From contig NZ_RCZB01000005.1 of assembly GCF_006438785.1 (NCBI RefSeq), forward strand, positions 62,001 through 126,000: DNA of 64,000 nucleotides, written 5' to 3'. Position 1 is the stretch's first letter. Every line of letters starts with the position of its first letter. Below the pieces are notes generated by a model. It searched no databases and was not told the DNA's origin. It saw nothing but the letters and a program-made list of their open reading frames with translations. Below are positions 53,719-63,289 of the stretch, piece after piece. The translations under genes were made by a program, and so were the position numbers. This DNA is from Rhodanobacter glycinis (lineage in GTDB: Bacteria; Pseudomonadota; Gammaproteobacteria; Xanthomonadales; Rhodanobacteraceae).

Positions 53719-55401
53719 TCAGCGCTCGGGATGTCCCCGCTCTTCCATCAACCGAGTCAACTCCGCCGTCAGGCCCGCTTGCTTCACTGCCGCATCCAGC
53801 AAATAAACCTGCACGTCGTGCGCCGCGACGCTGGCGTGCAGGCTGCCATCCTCGGCCACGTTGATTGCAGCTCCGCCCAACACTGGCTTCCAGCGACCGG
53901 CCTGCAGGTGATCGCCGACGTCGAACTGCGCGGTGGTATCGCCCTTGTTGAGCAGTACCAGCGCGATCTGGTGCGCGTCGCCTTGCTGGTACACGCGGTA
54001 AAACGCGGCCTGGTCGCCGGCGAAGCGGATCGGCAACATCAGGCCGCGTTGCAGCGCGGGTGTCTTTTCGCGCAACAACGCGATGCGTTTCAGCTGTTGA
54101 TAGATCGGACTGTTTGAAGCCGCGTCGATGCGCTGCTGGCCGTAGTAGTTGCGGTTGCCTTCGTGCTCGGCCTTGCCGCGTTCGAAGCCGGTTTCGGAGC
54201 CGTAGTAAATCGCCGGGATGCCGCGGGCGGTGAACAGCCAGTTGTTGGCGTCGATGAAGCCGTGGTCGGTGGCATTCAACCGGGCCATGTCGTGGTTGTC
54301 ATAGAACGTGACCAGTTCGTACGGATTCGCGTACGGGCCATCGGTGAGGTACAGGCGGTCGAGGAGTTTCGCGTAGTCGCTGCCGGGGTGTTCGAACACG
54401 TCGGCGATGCGGCCGCGCAGCGGGAAGTCGAGCACGCTGATGCCGCCGTTCTGCGGCCAGGTGTACTGGCCGATATTGTCGGGGCTGTAATCGAATGCCT
54501 CGCCGAACATGAAGAAGCCGGGATGCTTCGCGCGGATGCGCGCGGCGAACTGCTTCCAGAACGTGGTGGACATGTGGCTGATGGTGTCGATGCGGAACGC
54601 GTCGGCGCCTGCGTCGGCCCACTGCATGTACGCGCCGACGAAATAGTCCAGCACGGCCGGGTTCTGGTCGTCGTTGTTGGAGAGCTGCACCAGGTCGTCG
54701 TATGCGTGATAGAAGCGATGCAGCGGGTTGCGCGCGGGGTCGAGCTGGTACGGTGGCAGGTTCTGTTCGTCGGCGATCAGCTTGCCGGCCTTGTCGTAAA
54801 TCTGGCCGAACATCGGCTGCGCCTTCGGCATCGTGAAGGCGGGCGAGCCGTGGTTGGCGACGATGTCGAGCACGGTCCTCAGGCCTTGCGCGCGCATCTT
54901 CGCGGTGAACTGCGCGAAATCGAGGCCCTTGCTGGGCAGGTGCTCGTCGAGCTTGTAGAAGTTGACGCCCCAGTAGCCGTGGAAGCCGGTCTTGCCCCGG
55001 TCGGTGAATTTCGAGCCCCAGCTCACCGGGTCGCCGCCGGTGAACGCCTCGTCCGGGTTGTCCACGATCGGCGTGATCCACACCGCGCCGAAGCCCATGT
55101 CGCGAATGTAGCCGGCGTTATCGAGCACGCCTTTGAAGTCGCCGCCGAGGTAGCCGATGTTGTCGCTCTCGCCCTTGGGCGCGCCACTCACCGGGATGTC
55201 GAAGGTGGGATGCGCGCCGCCCTGGTGGCGCTGGTCGTTGGATGGATCACCGTTGACGAAGCGGTCGGTCATCACGAAGTAGATCGCATTCGACGCGAAT
55301 GGCGCGTCAGTGCCGACGAATTCGGGTGGTGTGGTGGCGGCGTGGGCGAGGCCGGCGGCCAGCATCATGGCGAGGGCCGGGAGTGCGGTTTTGTAGAGCA
55401 T
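53719..55401 (-). CDS. Secreted alpha-amylase family glycoside hydrolase (GH13)
   Basis: A 560-residue exported starch or maltodextrin hydrolase. The signal peptide (cleavage after AHA near residue 22) precedes the GH13 barrel: VLDIVANHG (region I) near 178, DAFRIDT with nucleophile Asp272 (II), FMFGEAF with acid/base Glu301 (III) and FYDNHD with Asp371 (IV). The C-terminal beta domain ends near residue 550. It resembles periplasmic cyclomaltodextrinase or neopullulanase-type enzymes; preferred substrate is not certain. AGGAC precedes the ATG by 7 nt. Third gene of the minus-strand operon after the glycosidase and transporter. Confidence 0.9.
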   Translation of the reverse strand: MLYKTALPALAMMLAAGLAHAATTPPEFVGTDAPFASNAIYFVMTDRFVNGDPSNDQRHQGGAHPTFDIPVSGAPKGESDNIGYLGGDFKGVLDNAGYIRDMGFGAVWITPIVDNPDEAFTGGDPVSWGSKFTDRGKTGFHGYWGVNFYKLDEHLPSKGLDFAQFTAKMRAQGLRTVLDIVANHGSPAFTMPKAQPMFGQIYDKAGKLIADEQNLPPYQLDPARNPLHRFYHAYDDLVQLSNNDDQNPAVLDYFVGAYMQWADAGADAFRIDTISHMSTTFWKQFAARIRAKHPGFFMFGEAFDYSPDNIGQYTWPQNGGISVLDFPLRGRIADVFEHPGSDYAKLLDRLYLTDGPYANPYELVTFYDNHDMARLNATDHGFIDANNWLFTARGIPAIYYGSETGFERGKAEHEGNRNYYGQQRIDAASNSPIYQQLKRIALLREKTPALQRGLMLPIRFAGDQAAFYRVYQQGDAHQIALVLLNKGDTTAQFDVGDHLQAGRWKPVLGGAAINVAEDGSLHASVAAHDVQVYLLDAAVKQAGLTAELTRLMEERGHPER

Positions 55402-55434
55402 GTATGCGTCCTGTTGCAGCAAAGGTGGGGCGCT

Positions 55435-55506
55435 GTGGGAGCGACTTCAGTCGCGATGCTCTCAGCTGGTTATTCGACAAGCATCGCGACTGAAGTCCTC
55501 CCGCAC
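55435..55506. repeat. REP inverted pair between amylase and transporter genes
   Basis: Left arm 55435-55459 (GTGGGAGCGACTTCAGTCGC) and right arm 55481-55506 are near-perfect reverse complements around a 21-nt loop. It is the same REP family as 37785-37850 with altered centre. It lies inside the amylolytic operon gap (about 130 nt). Confidence 0.8.
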
Positions 55507-55530
55507 ATACAGGCAGGGCAGCGGCGAGCT

Positions 55531-57042
55531 CTAGTGGGCGCCTGCCGACACCGCCCCGGCGTTGGTCTCCGGCTCGCGCACGCGCAGGGTGAACAGGCCG
55601 GCGACCAGCAGGCAGGCGCCGCCCAGCGCCAGCGCCCAGATCGGCTGGTTGTGGAAGCACAGCCGCAGCAGCAGGCCGAGCACGCTGGCGGCGAGCAGCT
55701 GCGGGATCACGATGAAGAAATTGAAGATACCCATATAGACGCCCATCTTCGCCGCCGGCAGGTTGTCCGACAGCAGCGCATACGGCAGCGACAGGATCGA
55801 CGCCCACGCAAAACCCACGCCGACCATCGAGGCCAGCAACCACTGCGGGTCGCGGATGACCAGGAACGACAACAGCCCCGCGCCGCCCAGGCACAGGTTC
55901 ACCAGATGGCTGATGCGCAGGCCCCAGCGGCGCACCATCAACGGGATCACCACCGCGGCCAGCGCCGCGAAACCGTTGTACGCGGCGAACAGCACGCCGA
56001 CCCAGTTGGCGCCGTCGTTGTAGGCGGCCGAGCCGGTATCGGTGGTGCCGTACAGCGTCTGCGTCACGCCCGGCGTGGTGTAGATCCACATGGCGAACAG
56101 CGCGAACCACGAGAACAGCTGCACCCAGGCGAGCCGGCGCATCGGCCCCGGCATGCTGTACAGATCGCCCATCACCTCGCGCAGCATGCCGCGGCTGCGC
56201 GTGAAGCTGAGCCAGGCGAACAGCAGGCCGAACATGAGCAGGCCGCCAGCTAGCAGATACAACTCCTTCTCCAGCGCGAAATGGCGGATCGCGAGCAGCA
56301 CCAGCACACCGGCCGCCAGCAGCAGCAGGCCGAGTTTCCAGGCGCGCGAGGCATCCACCGCCGGCTGCTCGGTCACATTGTCGGTGAACGACTGCAGCTG
56401 CTCGGGCGGGTATTCGCGCGTGCGCAGGATCGTCCACAGCACCGCGCCCAGCAGCACCGCGCCGCCGGCGTAGAACGCGTATTTCACTGTGTCGGGGATG
56501 CCACCGCCCGCGGCCACGTTGGCCACACCCAGTTGCGCCAGCATCCACGGCAGCGCCGAGGCGACCACCGCGCCCACGGCGATGAAGAAGCTCTGCGTCG
56601 CGTAGCCCAGCGGTCGCTGGCGCGTGGGCAACTGGTCGCCGACGAAGGCACGGAACGGCTCCATCGACACGTTGATCGAAGCATCCAGAATCCACAGCAG
56701 GCCGGCGGCCATCCACAGCGCCGGCGCGTTCGGCATCCACAGCAACGCCAGTGAAGCGAACACCGCGCCGACCAGGAAATACGGGCGGCGCCGCCCCAGC
56801 CGCGTCCAGGTGCGGTCGGAGAAGTGGCCGATGATCGGCTGCACGATCAACCCGGTCAGCGGCGCGGCGATCCACAGCGCCGGGATGTCGTTCACGTTGG
56901 CGCCGAGGGTCTGGAAGATCCGGCTGACATTCGCGTTCTGCAGCGCAAAGCCGAACTGCAGGCCGAGGAAGCCGAAGCACATGTTCCATATCTGCCAGAA
57001 CGACAGCGCCGGTTTGTTGTTCAAGTGGATGCCGTCCTTCAT
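55531..57042 (-). CDS. MFS transporter, maltose/oligosaccharide type
   Basis: A 503-residue, 12-helix transporter of the GPH/SLC45-like MFS group: [20 protein letters not shown] in helix 1, [19 protein letters not shown] after helix 2, and [17 protein letters not shown] near helix 5. These signatures match bacterial transporters of maltose and other oligosaccharides associated with GH13 and GH15-like enzymes in xanthomonads and Caulobacter. Its start overlaps the stop of the glycosidase gene (ATGA), so the two are co-translated. Confidence 0.88.
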   Translation of the reverse strand: MKDGIHLNNKPALSFWQIWNMCFGFLGLQFGFALQNANVSRIFQTLGANVNDIPALWIAAPLTGLIVQPIIGHFSDRTWTRLGRRRPYFLVGAVFASLALLWMPNAPALWMAAGLLWILDASINVSMEPFRAFVGDQLPTRQRPLGYATQSFFIAVGAVVASALPWMLAQLGVANVAAGGGIPDTVKYAFYAGGAVLLGAVLWTILRTREYPPEQLQSFTDNVTEQPAVDASRAWKLGLLLLAAGVLVLLAIRHFALEKELYLLAGGLLMFGLLFAWLSFTRSRGMLREVMGDLYSMPGPMRRLAWVQLFSWFALFAMWIYTTPGVTQTLYGTTDTGSAAYNDGANWVGVLFAAYNGFAALAAVVIPLMVRRWGLRISHLVNLCLGGAGLLSFLVIRDPQWLLASMVGVGFAWASILSLPYALLSDNLPAAKMGVYMGIFNFFIVIPQLLAASVLGLLLRLCFHNQPIWALALGGACLLVAGLFTLRVREPETNAGAVSAGAH

Positions 57043-59228
57043 GGGGCGCCGTGACCGGTGGCGAGCGGGGCGATCAGCAGATCATGCACGTCGGCCTGGT
57101 TCAATGGACCATCGCTGCCGCCGCTGCCCCCGGTGTAGTGGGCGAAGTGGGCGAGATAACTCATGTTGAAACCATCGTCGAGGTCGAACCGGCAGGCGGC
57201 GCCGGCCCTTGCCGTAAAGCGACCCCATGTGGATGGCTGTATGCGCACGCTGTGCGGCATCACGATCGGCAGGTGCTGCTCGTCGCTGCCATCGCAGCGG
57301 ACGGTCAGCATCTTCACTGCGGCGGTGATGCCGGTATTGATCGGGCCGTGGTCGTTGGCGTAGTCGAGCGACACGCGATAGTCGCCGGTGGCGGGCGCGG
57401 TCCAGCGGCGCGGCCAGTGGCCGGCGACCTTCGTCACCGCGCCCACGCAGGTGGCGGGGCTGTGCAGGGACTCCAGGCCGTGCGCATCCACACGCGTGGC
57501 ACTGATGCAGGCGAGACCGGGCTGCTGTGCGAGGTGGCCGCTGCCGTCGATGCTGCCGTGGAGCCGGCCGTTGAGGTAGAGCTGCACCTTGCCGTCCACC
57601 GTGATCTGCCAGCCGTCGCCGTCGGCGCGCAACAGCGGCGCGGCGGGTGCGAGCGGCGCGTACAGCGGCGCGTCGGTGCGCAGCGGCACGTCCTTCACCT
57701 GTACCGCCTTGAGCGTCATCGTGGTGACCGTGCCGAGCGTGCTGCCGCGGTCGGCGACGAGCAGGTTGCCGGCGTACTTTGTCGGCAGCTGCAGCGTGAT
57801 GCTGCGGTCGCGAAGCTTCAGCGTGATCGATGTGCGCTGGCCAAACAGCATCGGTACCAGCGAGGTCGGCAGTTTCGGTACCACCCGGCCGTCTTCGCCG
57901 AGGCCGAACACCCCTTCGGTGACGACCGCGAGATAGGCCGCCACCGACCACAGCTGCCGCGGCGAATTCACCACCGGGCCGCTGAGCTTGTCTTCGTCGA
58001 CATGCTGGCCCTGGGTCAGCAGTTCGTAATTCTCCATGTTGGAGCCGTACAGCGCCGCGCCGCGCATCACCGATTCGATCTCGTGCGCAATGCGTGCGGG
58101 CTGCTCCGTCATGCGTGCGGCGCGCAACGCGTAGGCACTGACGAAAGGCCAGATCGCGCGGTTGTGGTAGATCGGCCGGTCGGAACGCTCGGGCCAGATT
58201 ACCGGGCTGCCGGCCGGCCAGGTCGGATAGTTCGCCAGTGCCTGCCGCGCACGCTCGCCATCGGCCACGCCGCTGGTGATCGCCAGCGAGATGCCGAGCA
58301 GGTCATAGGTGTCGTACGGCGTGCCGTCGCCACCGAGGTAGCTCATGTACATGCCGCGGTCGGCGCGCCAGAAGTGCGCGTTGATCGCTGCCTTCAGGGC
58401 GTCCGCCTGGCTGCGATAGCCGGCGGATGTCTTCGAGTCGTGCCGATCATCGGCCAGCCTCGCAGCCAGTTTCAGTGCCTGGTAATGCAGCACGTTGGTG
58501 GACAACGCGTAGGACTGCGCGATGAACGTCACCTCGTCCGCCGTCCACGCCGGATAGCTCTGTTCGCGCCAGTCGAGGAACGAGGTCTCGCCGCGATACA
58601 GGCCGAATGCAGCGTCGAACGCGTACTGCCGGTCCTGAGCCAGGGTCGCGCCGAGCGCCTTGTCGACGTCTTCGGCAAATGCCTTGTCATCGAGCAGATG
58701 TCGCGCGCCCAGAAACCAGACCACGCGATCGGTGCTGATCGGCCAGCTGCCGCCCGAGCCGGTGTCCTGCATCGCGTACAAGCCCTGCGGTGCGGTCGGA
58801 ACGCGCACGCCGGACAGCTTGAACTTCAGCCCGTTGCGCGAGCGCGCCGGGTCGTAGCGCCACAGGCCGAGGTCGATCGCGTACGACAGATCGCGCGTCC
58901 ACACGTACGGCCACTTCAGGCCGGTCACGAAACACTGGCAGGGAATCGGCTGGCCGTGGTCGAACGCGCCGTCGCGGATCGCGCCGACCGAATCCAGTGC
59001 CAGGTCGTCCTGCGCCATTGCGAACAGGCCATCGAACAGCGCGCTGGCGGTATCCGTGCGCAGCGGCTGCGCCGCGATCACGCGCTGGCCATAGGGCCAT
59101 GCCAGCGTGTAACTGCCCTGCGCATCGCGACTGATGCCGGCGTGCACGCCATGCCAGTCCAGCCCGTTCTGCCAGGTGGGTGCCGCCGTGGCGGCGGCCA
59201 TCGCCGCGGTCAGCAGCAGGCTCAGCAT
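57039..59228 (-). CDS. Secreted six-hairpin glycosidase
   Basis: A 729-residue exported protein, first gene of the amylolytic operon. A short signal peptide (cleavage after ATAA near residue 16) is followed by an (alpha/alpha)6-barrel-like catalytic region with [15 protein letters not shown] near residue 105, [27 protein letters not shown] and [17 protein letters not shown] near 345, and [11 protein letters not shown]. The C-terminal 200 residues form a beta-rich carbohydrate-binding-like part. The pattern resembles glucoamylase-like/six-hairpin enzymes seen beside GH13 genes in xanthomonads; family number and bond specificity are not certain. It probably releases glucose from maltodextrins in the periplasm or outside. 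Confidence 0.78.
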   Translation of the reverse strand: MLSLLLTAAMAAATAAPTWQNGLDWHGVHAGISRDAQGSYTLAWPYGQRVIAAQPLRTDTASALFDGLFAMAQDDLALDSVGAIRDGAFDHGQPIPCQCFVTGLKWPYVWTRDLSYAIDLGLWRYDPARSRNGLKFKLSGVRVPTAPQGLYAMQDTGSGGSWPISTDRVVWFLGARHLLDDKAFAEDVDKALGATLAQDRQYAFDAAFGLYRGETSFLDWREQSYPAWTADEVTFIAQSYALSTNVLHYQALKLAARLADDRHDSKTSAGYRSQADALKAAINAHFWRADRGMYMSYLGGDGTPYDTYDLLGISLAITSGVADGERARQALANYPTWPAGSPVIWPERSDRPIYHNRAIWPFVSAYALRAARMTEQPARIAHEIESVMRGAALYGSNMENYELLTQGQHVDEDKLSGPVVNSPRQLWSVAAYLAVVTEGVFGLGEDGRVVPKLPTSLVPMLFGQRTSITLKLRDRSITLQLPTKYAGNLLVADRGSTLGTVTTMTLKAVQVKDVPLRTDAPLYAPLAPAAPLLRADGDGWQITVDGKVQLYLNGRLHGSIDGSGHLAQQPGLACISATRVDAHGLESLHSPATCVGAVTKVAGHWPRRWTAPATGDYRVSLDYANDHGPINTGITAAVKMLTVRCDGSDEQHLPIVMPHSVRIQPSTWGRFTARAGAACRFDLDDGFNMSYLAHFAHYTGGSGGSDGPLNQADVHDLLIAPLATGHGAP

Positions 59229-59573
59229 GAGCGGGCCGGCGGTAGTGAAGTGTGGATCGTGCTGGTCATCGACATGAGCCCTCCGGCGGCTGTTATGTCA
59301 CGGCGTGGCATATACCGCATGTTGCGGCTGCAACATCGACGACGGGCTGGTGTCGGGATGGGTCCTGCATGGTAGGTAGCGTCGCACTGCAGCAACCAGT
59401 GGTTGCATACGTATTCATGCGTGACGGAACGCCACCGGCCAACGCCGGCAGCCTACGCTTGCTGCGCGCCAGGGGCGATCGGGCACGCGTCGGGCTGCCG
59501 CAATGGGTTCTTGTAAAGCGGACGGCGATGACGGCATAGTCGATCGACACCAGTGGCCATTGCGGGAGATTCC
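59229..59573. promoter_or_regulatory. Divergent control region of the amylolytic operon and its LacI gene
   Basis: These 345 bases hold no gene. They contain three dyads: ATGTTGCGGCTGCAACAT (59321-59338, 7-nt arms), GCAACCAGTGGTTGC (59392-59406, 7-nt arms), and TGCATACGTATTCA (59404-59417), which overlaps the second. The third is shared with the sugar porter promoter at 37866. They are candidate operators for the LacI protein encoded at 59574. GGGAG at 59564 serves the lacI start. Confidence 0.6.
59404..59417. promoter_or_regulatory. Candidate LacI-family operator shared with 37866-37879
   Basis: TGCATACGTATTCA, identical over all 14 bases to the site before the sugar porter at 37950. The shape (even-length dyad, central CG) is typical for LacI proteins. 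It is 157 nt before the lacI start and 176 nt before the operon start. Confidence 0.65.
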
Positions 59574-60587
59574 ATGCGGGTACGCCTCGAAGATGTGGCG
59601 CGCGCAGCGAGCGTATCGCCCAAGACGGTGTCCCGTGTACTCAACGACGAGGCCAACGTAAGCGACGCCACGCGCAAACGCGTGCTCGCCGCGATGGAGG
59701 CGATGGATTATCGCCCGCATCCGTCGGCACGCAGCCTGGCGGGCAATCGCTCGTTCCTGGTGGCGATGCTGTACGACAACAACGACAACCCCGCCTCGAC
59801 CTACCTGGCCGAAATTCAGGATGGCGTGCTGGAAGCCTGCGACGAGCATCGCTACAGCATGATGGTGCGCCCGCTGCGGATGCGCGGCGACGACTTCATC
59901 CGCCGCCTCGACGCGCTGATCTCCGATCACCACCCCGATGGCGTCGTGCTGACGCCGCCGATCACCGACTACGCGCCGCTGCTGAAGCGCCTGCGCGAGC
60001 GCAACGTGCCATATGCGAGCGTGTCGCCGATGCAGCGCAACGGCGTCATCGGCGTGACCATGGACGAACAGGCCGCCGCGCGGGCGATCGTGGAGCATCT
60101 GCTGGCACTGGGGCATCGGCGGGTCGCCCACGTCATCGGCATTGCCGATCACGGTGCCAGCCGCTGGCGCCTGGCCGGTTATCGCGAGGCGATGGCCGCG
60201 GCGGGCCTGCCCGAGGATCCCGAGCTGGTGGTGCAGGGCGCGTTTACGTTCAGCTCCGGCGTCGCCGCCGCGCGCGAACTGTTCGCGCTGAAGCAGCGGC
60301 CCACCGCCGTGTTTGCCGCCAACGACGACATGGCGACCGGCGTGATGTGGGCGGCCGGCGAGTATGGCCTGAAGGTGCCGCATGACCTTTCCGTCTGCGG
60401 CTTCGACGACACGCCGCTGGCACGGCAGCTGTGGCCGGCGCTCACCACCATCCAGCAGCCCAGCCGCGAGATGGGCAAGATTGCCGCCACGCAATTGCTG
60501 AACCTGCTGCGCGGTCGGGGTCCCGGTCAGCTGGTGCAGGTGCCGTTTTCCCTGCAGATCCGCGACTCGACCGCACGCATTCCCTGA
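59574..60587 (+). CDS. LacI-family transcriptional regulator of the amylolytic region
   Basis: A 337-residue repressor. The helix-turn-helix is LEDVARAASVSPKTVSRVLN (residues 5-24); the hinge helix follows at VSDATRKRVLAAMEAM, and the effector domain spans about 60-335 with AVFAANDDMATGVMWAA and DLSVCGFDDTPLA. Start 59574 has GGGAG 5-6 nt upstream. It is divergent from the glycosidase-transporter-amylase operon and precedes the GH3 gene on its own strand. Maltose or a related sugar is the likely effector, by context. Confidence 0.9.
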   Translation: MRVRLEDVARAASVSPKTVSRVLNDEANVSDATRKRVLAAMEAMDYRPHPSARSLAGNRSFLVAMLYDNNDNPASTYLAEIQDGVLEACDEHRYSMMVRPLRMRGDDFIRRLDALISDHHPDGVVLTPPITDYAPLLKRLRERNVPYASVSPMQRNGVIGVTMDEQAAARAIVEHLLALGHRRVAHVIGIADHGASRWRLAGYREAMAAAGLPEDPELVVQGAFTFSSGVAAARELFALKQRPTAVFAANDDMATGVMWAAGEYGLKVPHDLSVCGFDDTPLARQLWPALTTIQQPSREMGKIAATQLLNLLRGRGPGQLVQVPFSLQIRDSTARIP

Positions 60588-60649
60588 ATCCGGCAAGGCC
60601 TGCCGCAAGCGGAGCCGGCGTGGCCTGGCGGTCATGTTGCGCAGCAAAT

Positions 60650-60663
60650 TGACAGCGCTGTCA
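60650..60663. promoter_or_regulatory. Perfect 14-bp palindrome upstream of the GH3 gene
   Basis: TGACAGCGCTGTCA is a perfect dyad with a central GCGC, the usual LacI-family operator form. It overlaps a TTGACA -35 box at 60649-60654 and lies 59 nt before the GTG start of the beta-glucosidase. The sequence differs from the ATACGTAT-type sites, so a different LacI protein may bind here. Confidence 0.65.
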
Positions 60664-60721
60664 TCTGTGTCACTCTGCGGTTCAGACGCGCGCCGCCGGC
60701 GCGCCTGCCTGGAGCCCAGCC

Positions 60722-63289
60722 GTGCGATTTTCGCCCCACCAGACCCTGTCCCTGCATCGTATTTTTCTGGCCGCATCCCTCGCTGGCGCGCTGATCATGC
60801 CCACTCATCTCGTGCTGGCCGCGGACATCGCTGCCACGGTTCACCCCGATGCATGGCCGCAGGGCAGCTGGCCGCTGCCGCCCGATCCGGCGCTTGAGGC
60901 AAGGGTCAAGGCGCTGCTGGCGAAAATGTCGGTGGAGGACAAGGTTGGCCAGATGATCCAGGCCGACATCAAGTCGGTGACGCCGGACGACGTGCGCAAA
61001 TATCGCCTTGGCTCGATCCTGGCCGGTGGCAACTCCAAGCCGAACGGTCAGCAGACCGCCACCACGAAACAGTGGCAGCAACTGTCCGACGCGTTCTACC
61101 GCGCCTCGATGGATACCTCGGGCGGACGCCTGGCGATCCCGGTGCTGTTCGGCATCGACGCCGTGCATGGCCACAACAACCTGGTCGGCAGCACGCTGTT
61201 TCCGCAGAACTCCGCGCTGGGCAACGCGCGCGATCCGGAACTGATCCACGAGATCGGCGCCGCCACCGCGAGGGAACTGCGCGCCAGCGGCATCAACTGG
61301 ACCTTCGCGCCCACCCTCACGGTGCCGCAGGATGGCCGCTGGGGCCGCGCCTACGAAGGCTATTCGGAAAATCCGGCGCTGGTGGCGCAGTACGCCGCCG
61401 CCGTGGTCGAGGGCCTCGAAGGCAAGCTGGGCACGCCGCAGTTCCTCGATGCCGATCACGTGATCGCTACCGCCAAGCACTTCGTCGGCGACGGCGGCAC
61501 GCATGACGGCAAGGACCAGGGCGATGCCCAGGTCAGCGAAGCGGTGCTGCGCGACGTGCACGCGGCCGGCTACCCGCCGGCAATCAAGGCCGGCGTGCAG
61601 GTGGTGATGGTTTCGTTCTCCAGCTGGAACGGGGTGAAGATGGCCGGCAACAAGGCGCTGATCACCGACGTGCTGAAGGGCCGCATGGACTTCGGCGGCA
61701 TCGTGCTGGGCGACTGGAACGCGCACGGCCAAGTGCCGGGCTGCACCAACGAGGATTGCCCGGTGGCGTACAACGCCGGGCTGGACATGCTGGAGGCGCC
61801 GGACTCCTGGAAGGGCCTCTACAACAACACGCTGGCCGAGGTGAAGTCCGGCGTGATCCCGATGAGTCGCGTCGACGATGCGGTGACCCGCATTCTGCGG
61901 GTGAAGCTGCGCCTGGGCATGTTCGAGGCCGGGCTGCCGTCGGCCAACCCGCTGGTGCTCGCGTCGGCGCAGGTGATCGGCAGCCCTGCGCATCGCGCGC
62001 TGGCGCGCCGGGCGGTGCGCGAATCGCTGGTGCTGCTGAAAAACGACGGGGCGCTGCCGATCGATCCGCGCAAGCACGTGCTGGTAACCGGCGACGGCGC
62101 CGACAACATCTCCAAGCAGAACGGCGGCTGGACGCTGACCTGGCAGGGCACCGGCCTGACCAATGCGGATTTTCCGGGTGCCACCTCGATCTTTGCCGGC
62201 ATCCAGGCGCAGGTGAAGGCAGCCGGCGGCAGTGCCGAGCTGTCGATCGACGGCAGCTACAAGAGCAAGCCCGACGTTGCCGTCGTGGTGTTTGGCGAAG
62301 ACCCCTACGCCGAGTTCCAGGGCGACCTGCCGAACCTGGCGTACCGGCCGGGCAATGACCACGATCTGGACCTGTTGCGCCGCCTGCGCGGACAGGGCGT
62401 GCCGGTGGTGGCGGTGTTCCTCACCGGACGGCCGCTGTGGATGAATCGGGAGATCAATGCGTCTGATGCGTTCGTGGTGGCGTGGTTGCCGGGCAGCGAG
62501 GGCGCGGGCATCGCCGACGTGTTGCTGCGCACGCGCGATGGCCGCATCGCCCACGACTTCCACGGCAAGCTGGCGTATTCGTGGCCGCGCACCGCGGTGC
62601 AGATCCCGCTCGCAGGCGGCAAGGACAACTATCACCCGCAATTCCCCTACGGTTTCGGGCTGACCTATGCAGATCACGACGACACCGGCCGGTTGCCGGA
62701 AGAAGCCGGCATCGAGTTGAGCAGCGCGCGCGCCGGCGTCTACTTCACCCATGGCAAACCCGCGCAGGGTTTCGCGCTGCGCCTGACCGGCGCCAATGGC
62801 GCGGCCGCAAACGTCACCGCCACACCGGCGGCAACGGCGGACGGCAGCCTGCGCATCGCCTCGCTCGACTACAAGGCACAGGAGGACGCGCGTCGCCTGA
62901 GCTGGTCCGGCAACGGTGCGGCGCACGCTGCGCTGGTCGCGCCCGCGCCACTGGATGTGGAGCGCGAAACCAATGGCGATGTGCTGCTGGTGACCACGCT
63001 GCGGGTCGATGCGGTGTCGCCGCAGGGTACGGCGATCGGCGTCGGTTGCGGAGTCGGCTGCAATGCGCAGGTGCCGATCGGCCGGCAGCTGGACGACTTG
63101 CCGCGGGGGCAGTGGCTGCGGGTGGGTATTTCGCTGAAATGTTTCCGCGATGCCGGTGCGGACATGAGCAAGCTGGACCAGCCGTTCGAATGGATCGGCA
63201 GCCCCGGCGAAAGCATCGCCATTACCGACGTGTCGCTGGGTACGGTGGCGGACAAGACGCTGGTTTGCCCGGTCGCCAGGAAAGACTGA
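60722..63289 (+). CDS. Secreted beta-glucosidase (GH3)
   Basis: An 855-residue exported exo-beta-glucosidase. The signal peptide (cleavage after VLAA near residue 34) precedes the GH3 barrel: GIDAVHGHNN near 145, RWGRAYEGYSENP near 207, ATAKHFVGDGGT near 249 and the nucleophile Asp331 in GIVLGDWNAHG. The second alpha/beta-sandwich domain (about 400-640) has VVFGEDPYAE. The C-terminal 180 residues form an extra domain with CGVGC. It matches glucan 1,4-beta-glucosidases that release glucose from cello- or laminari-oligosaccharides. The start is GTG with GGAG at 60711. The stop overlaps the start of the porter gene (TGATG). Confidence 0.92.
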   Translation: MRFSPHQTLSLHRIFLAASLAGALIMPTHLVLAADIAATVHPDAWPQGSWPLPPDPALEARVKALLAKMSVEDKVGQMIQADIKSVTPDDVRKYRLGSILAGGNSKPNGQQTATTKQWQQLSDAFYRASMDTSGGRLAIPVLFGIDAVHGHNNLVGSTLFPQNSALGNARDPELIHEIGAATARELRASGINWTFAPTLTVPQDGRWGRAYEGYSENPALVAQYAAAVVEGLEGKLGTPQFLDADHVIATAKHFVGDGGTHDGKDQGDAQVSEAVLRDVHAAGYPPAIKAGVQVVMVSFSSWNGVKMAGNKALITDVLKGRMDFGGIVLGDWNAHGQVPGCTNEDCPVAYNAGLDMLEAPDSWKGLYNNTLAEVKSGVIPMSRVDDAVTRILRVKLRLGMFEAGLPSANPLVLASAQVIGSPAHRALARRAVRESLVLLKNDGALPIDPRKHVLVTGDGADNISKQNGGWTLTWQGTGLTNADFPGATSIFAGIQAQVKAAGGSAELSIDGSYKSKPDVAVVVFGEDPYAEFQGDLPNLAYRPGNDHDLDLLRRLRGQGVPVVAVFLTGRPLWMNREINASDAFVVAWLPGSEGAGIADVLLRTRDGRIAHDFHGKLAYSWPRTAVQIPLAGGKDNYHPQFPYGFGLTYADHDDTGRLPEEAGIELSSARAGVYFTHGKPAQGFALRLTGANGAAANVTATPAATADGSLRIASLDYKAQEDARRLSWSGNGAAHAALVAPAPLDVERETNGDVLLVTTLRVDAVSPQGTAIGVGCGVGCNAQVPIGRQLDDLPRGQWLRVGISLKCFRDAGADMSKLDQPFEWIGSPGESIAITDVSLGTVADKTLVCPVARKD

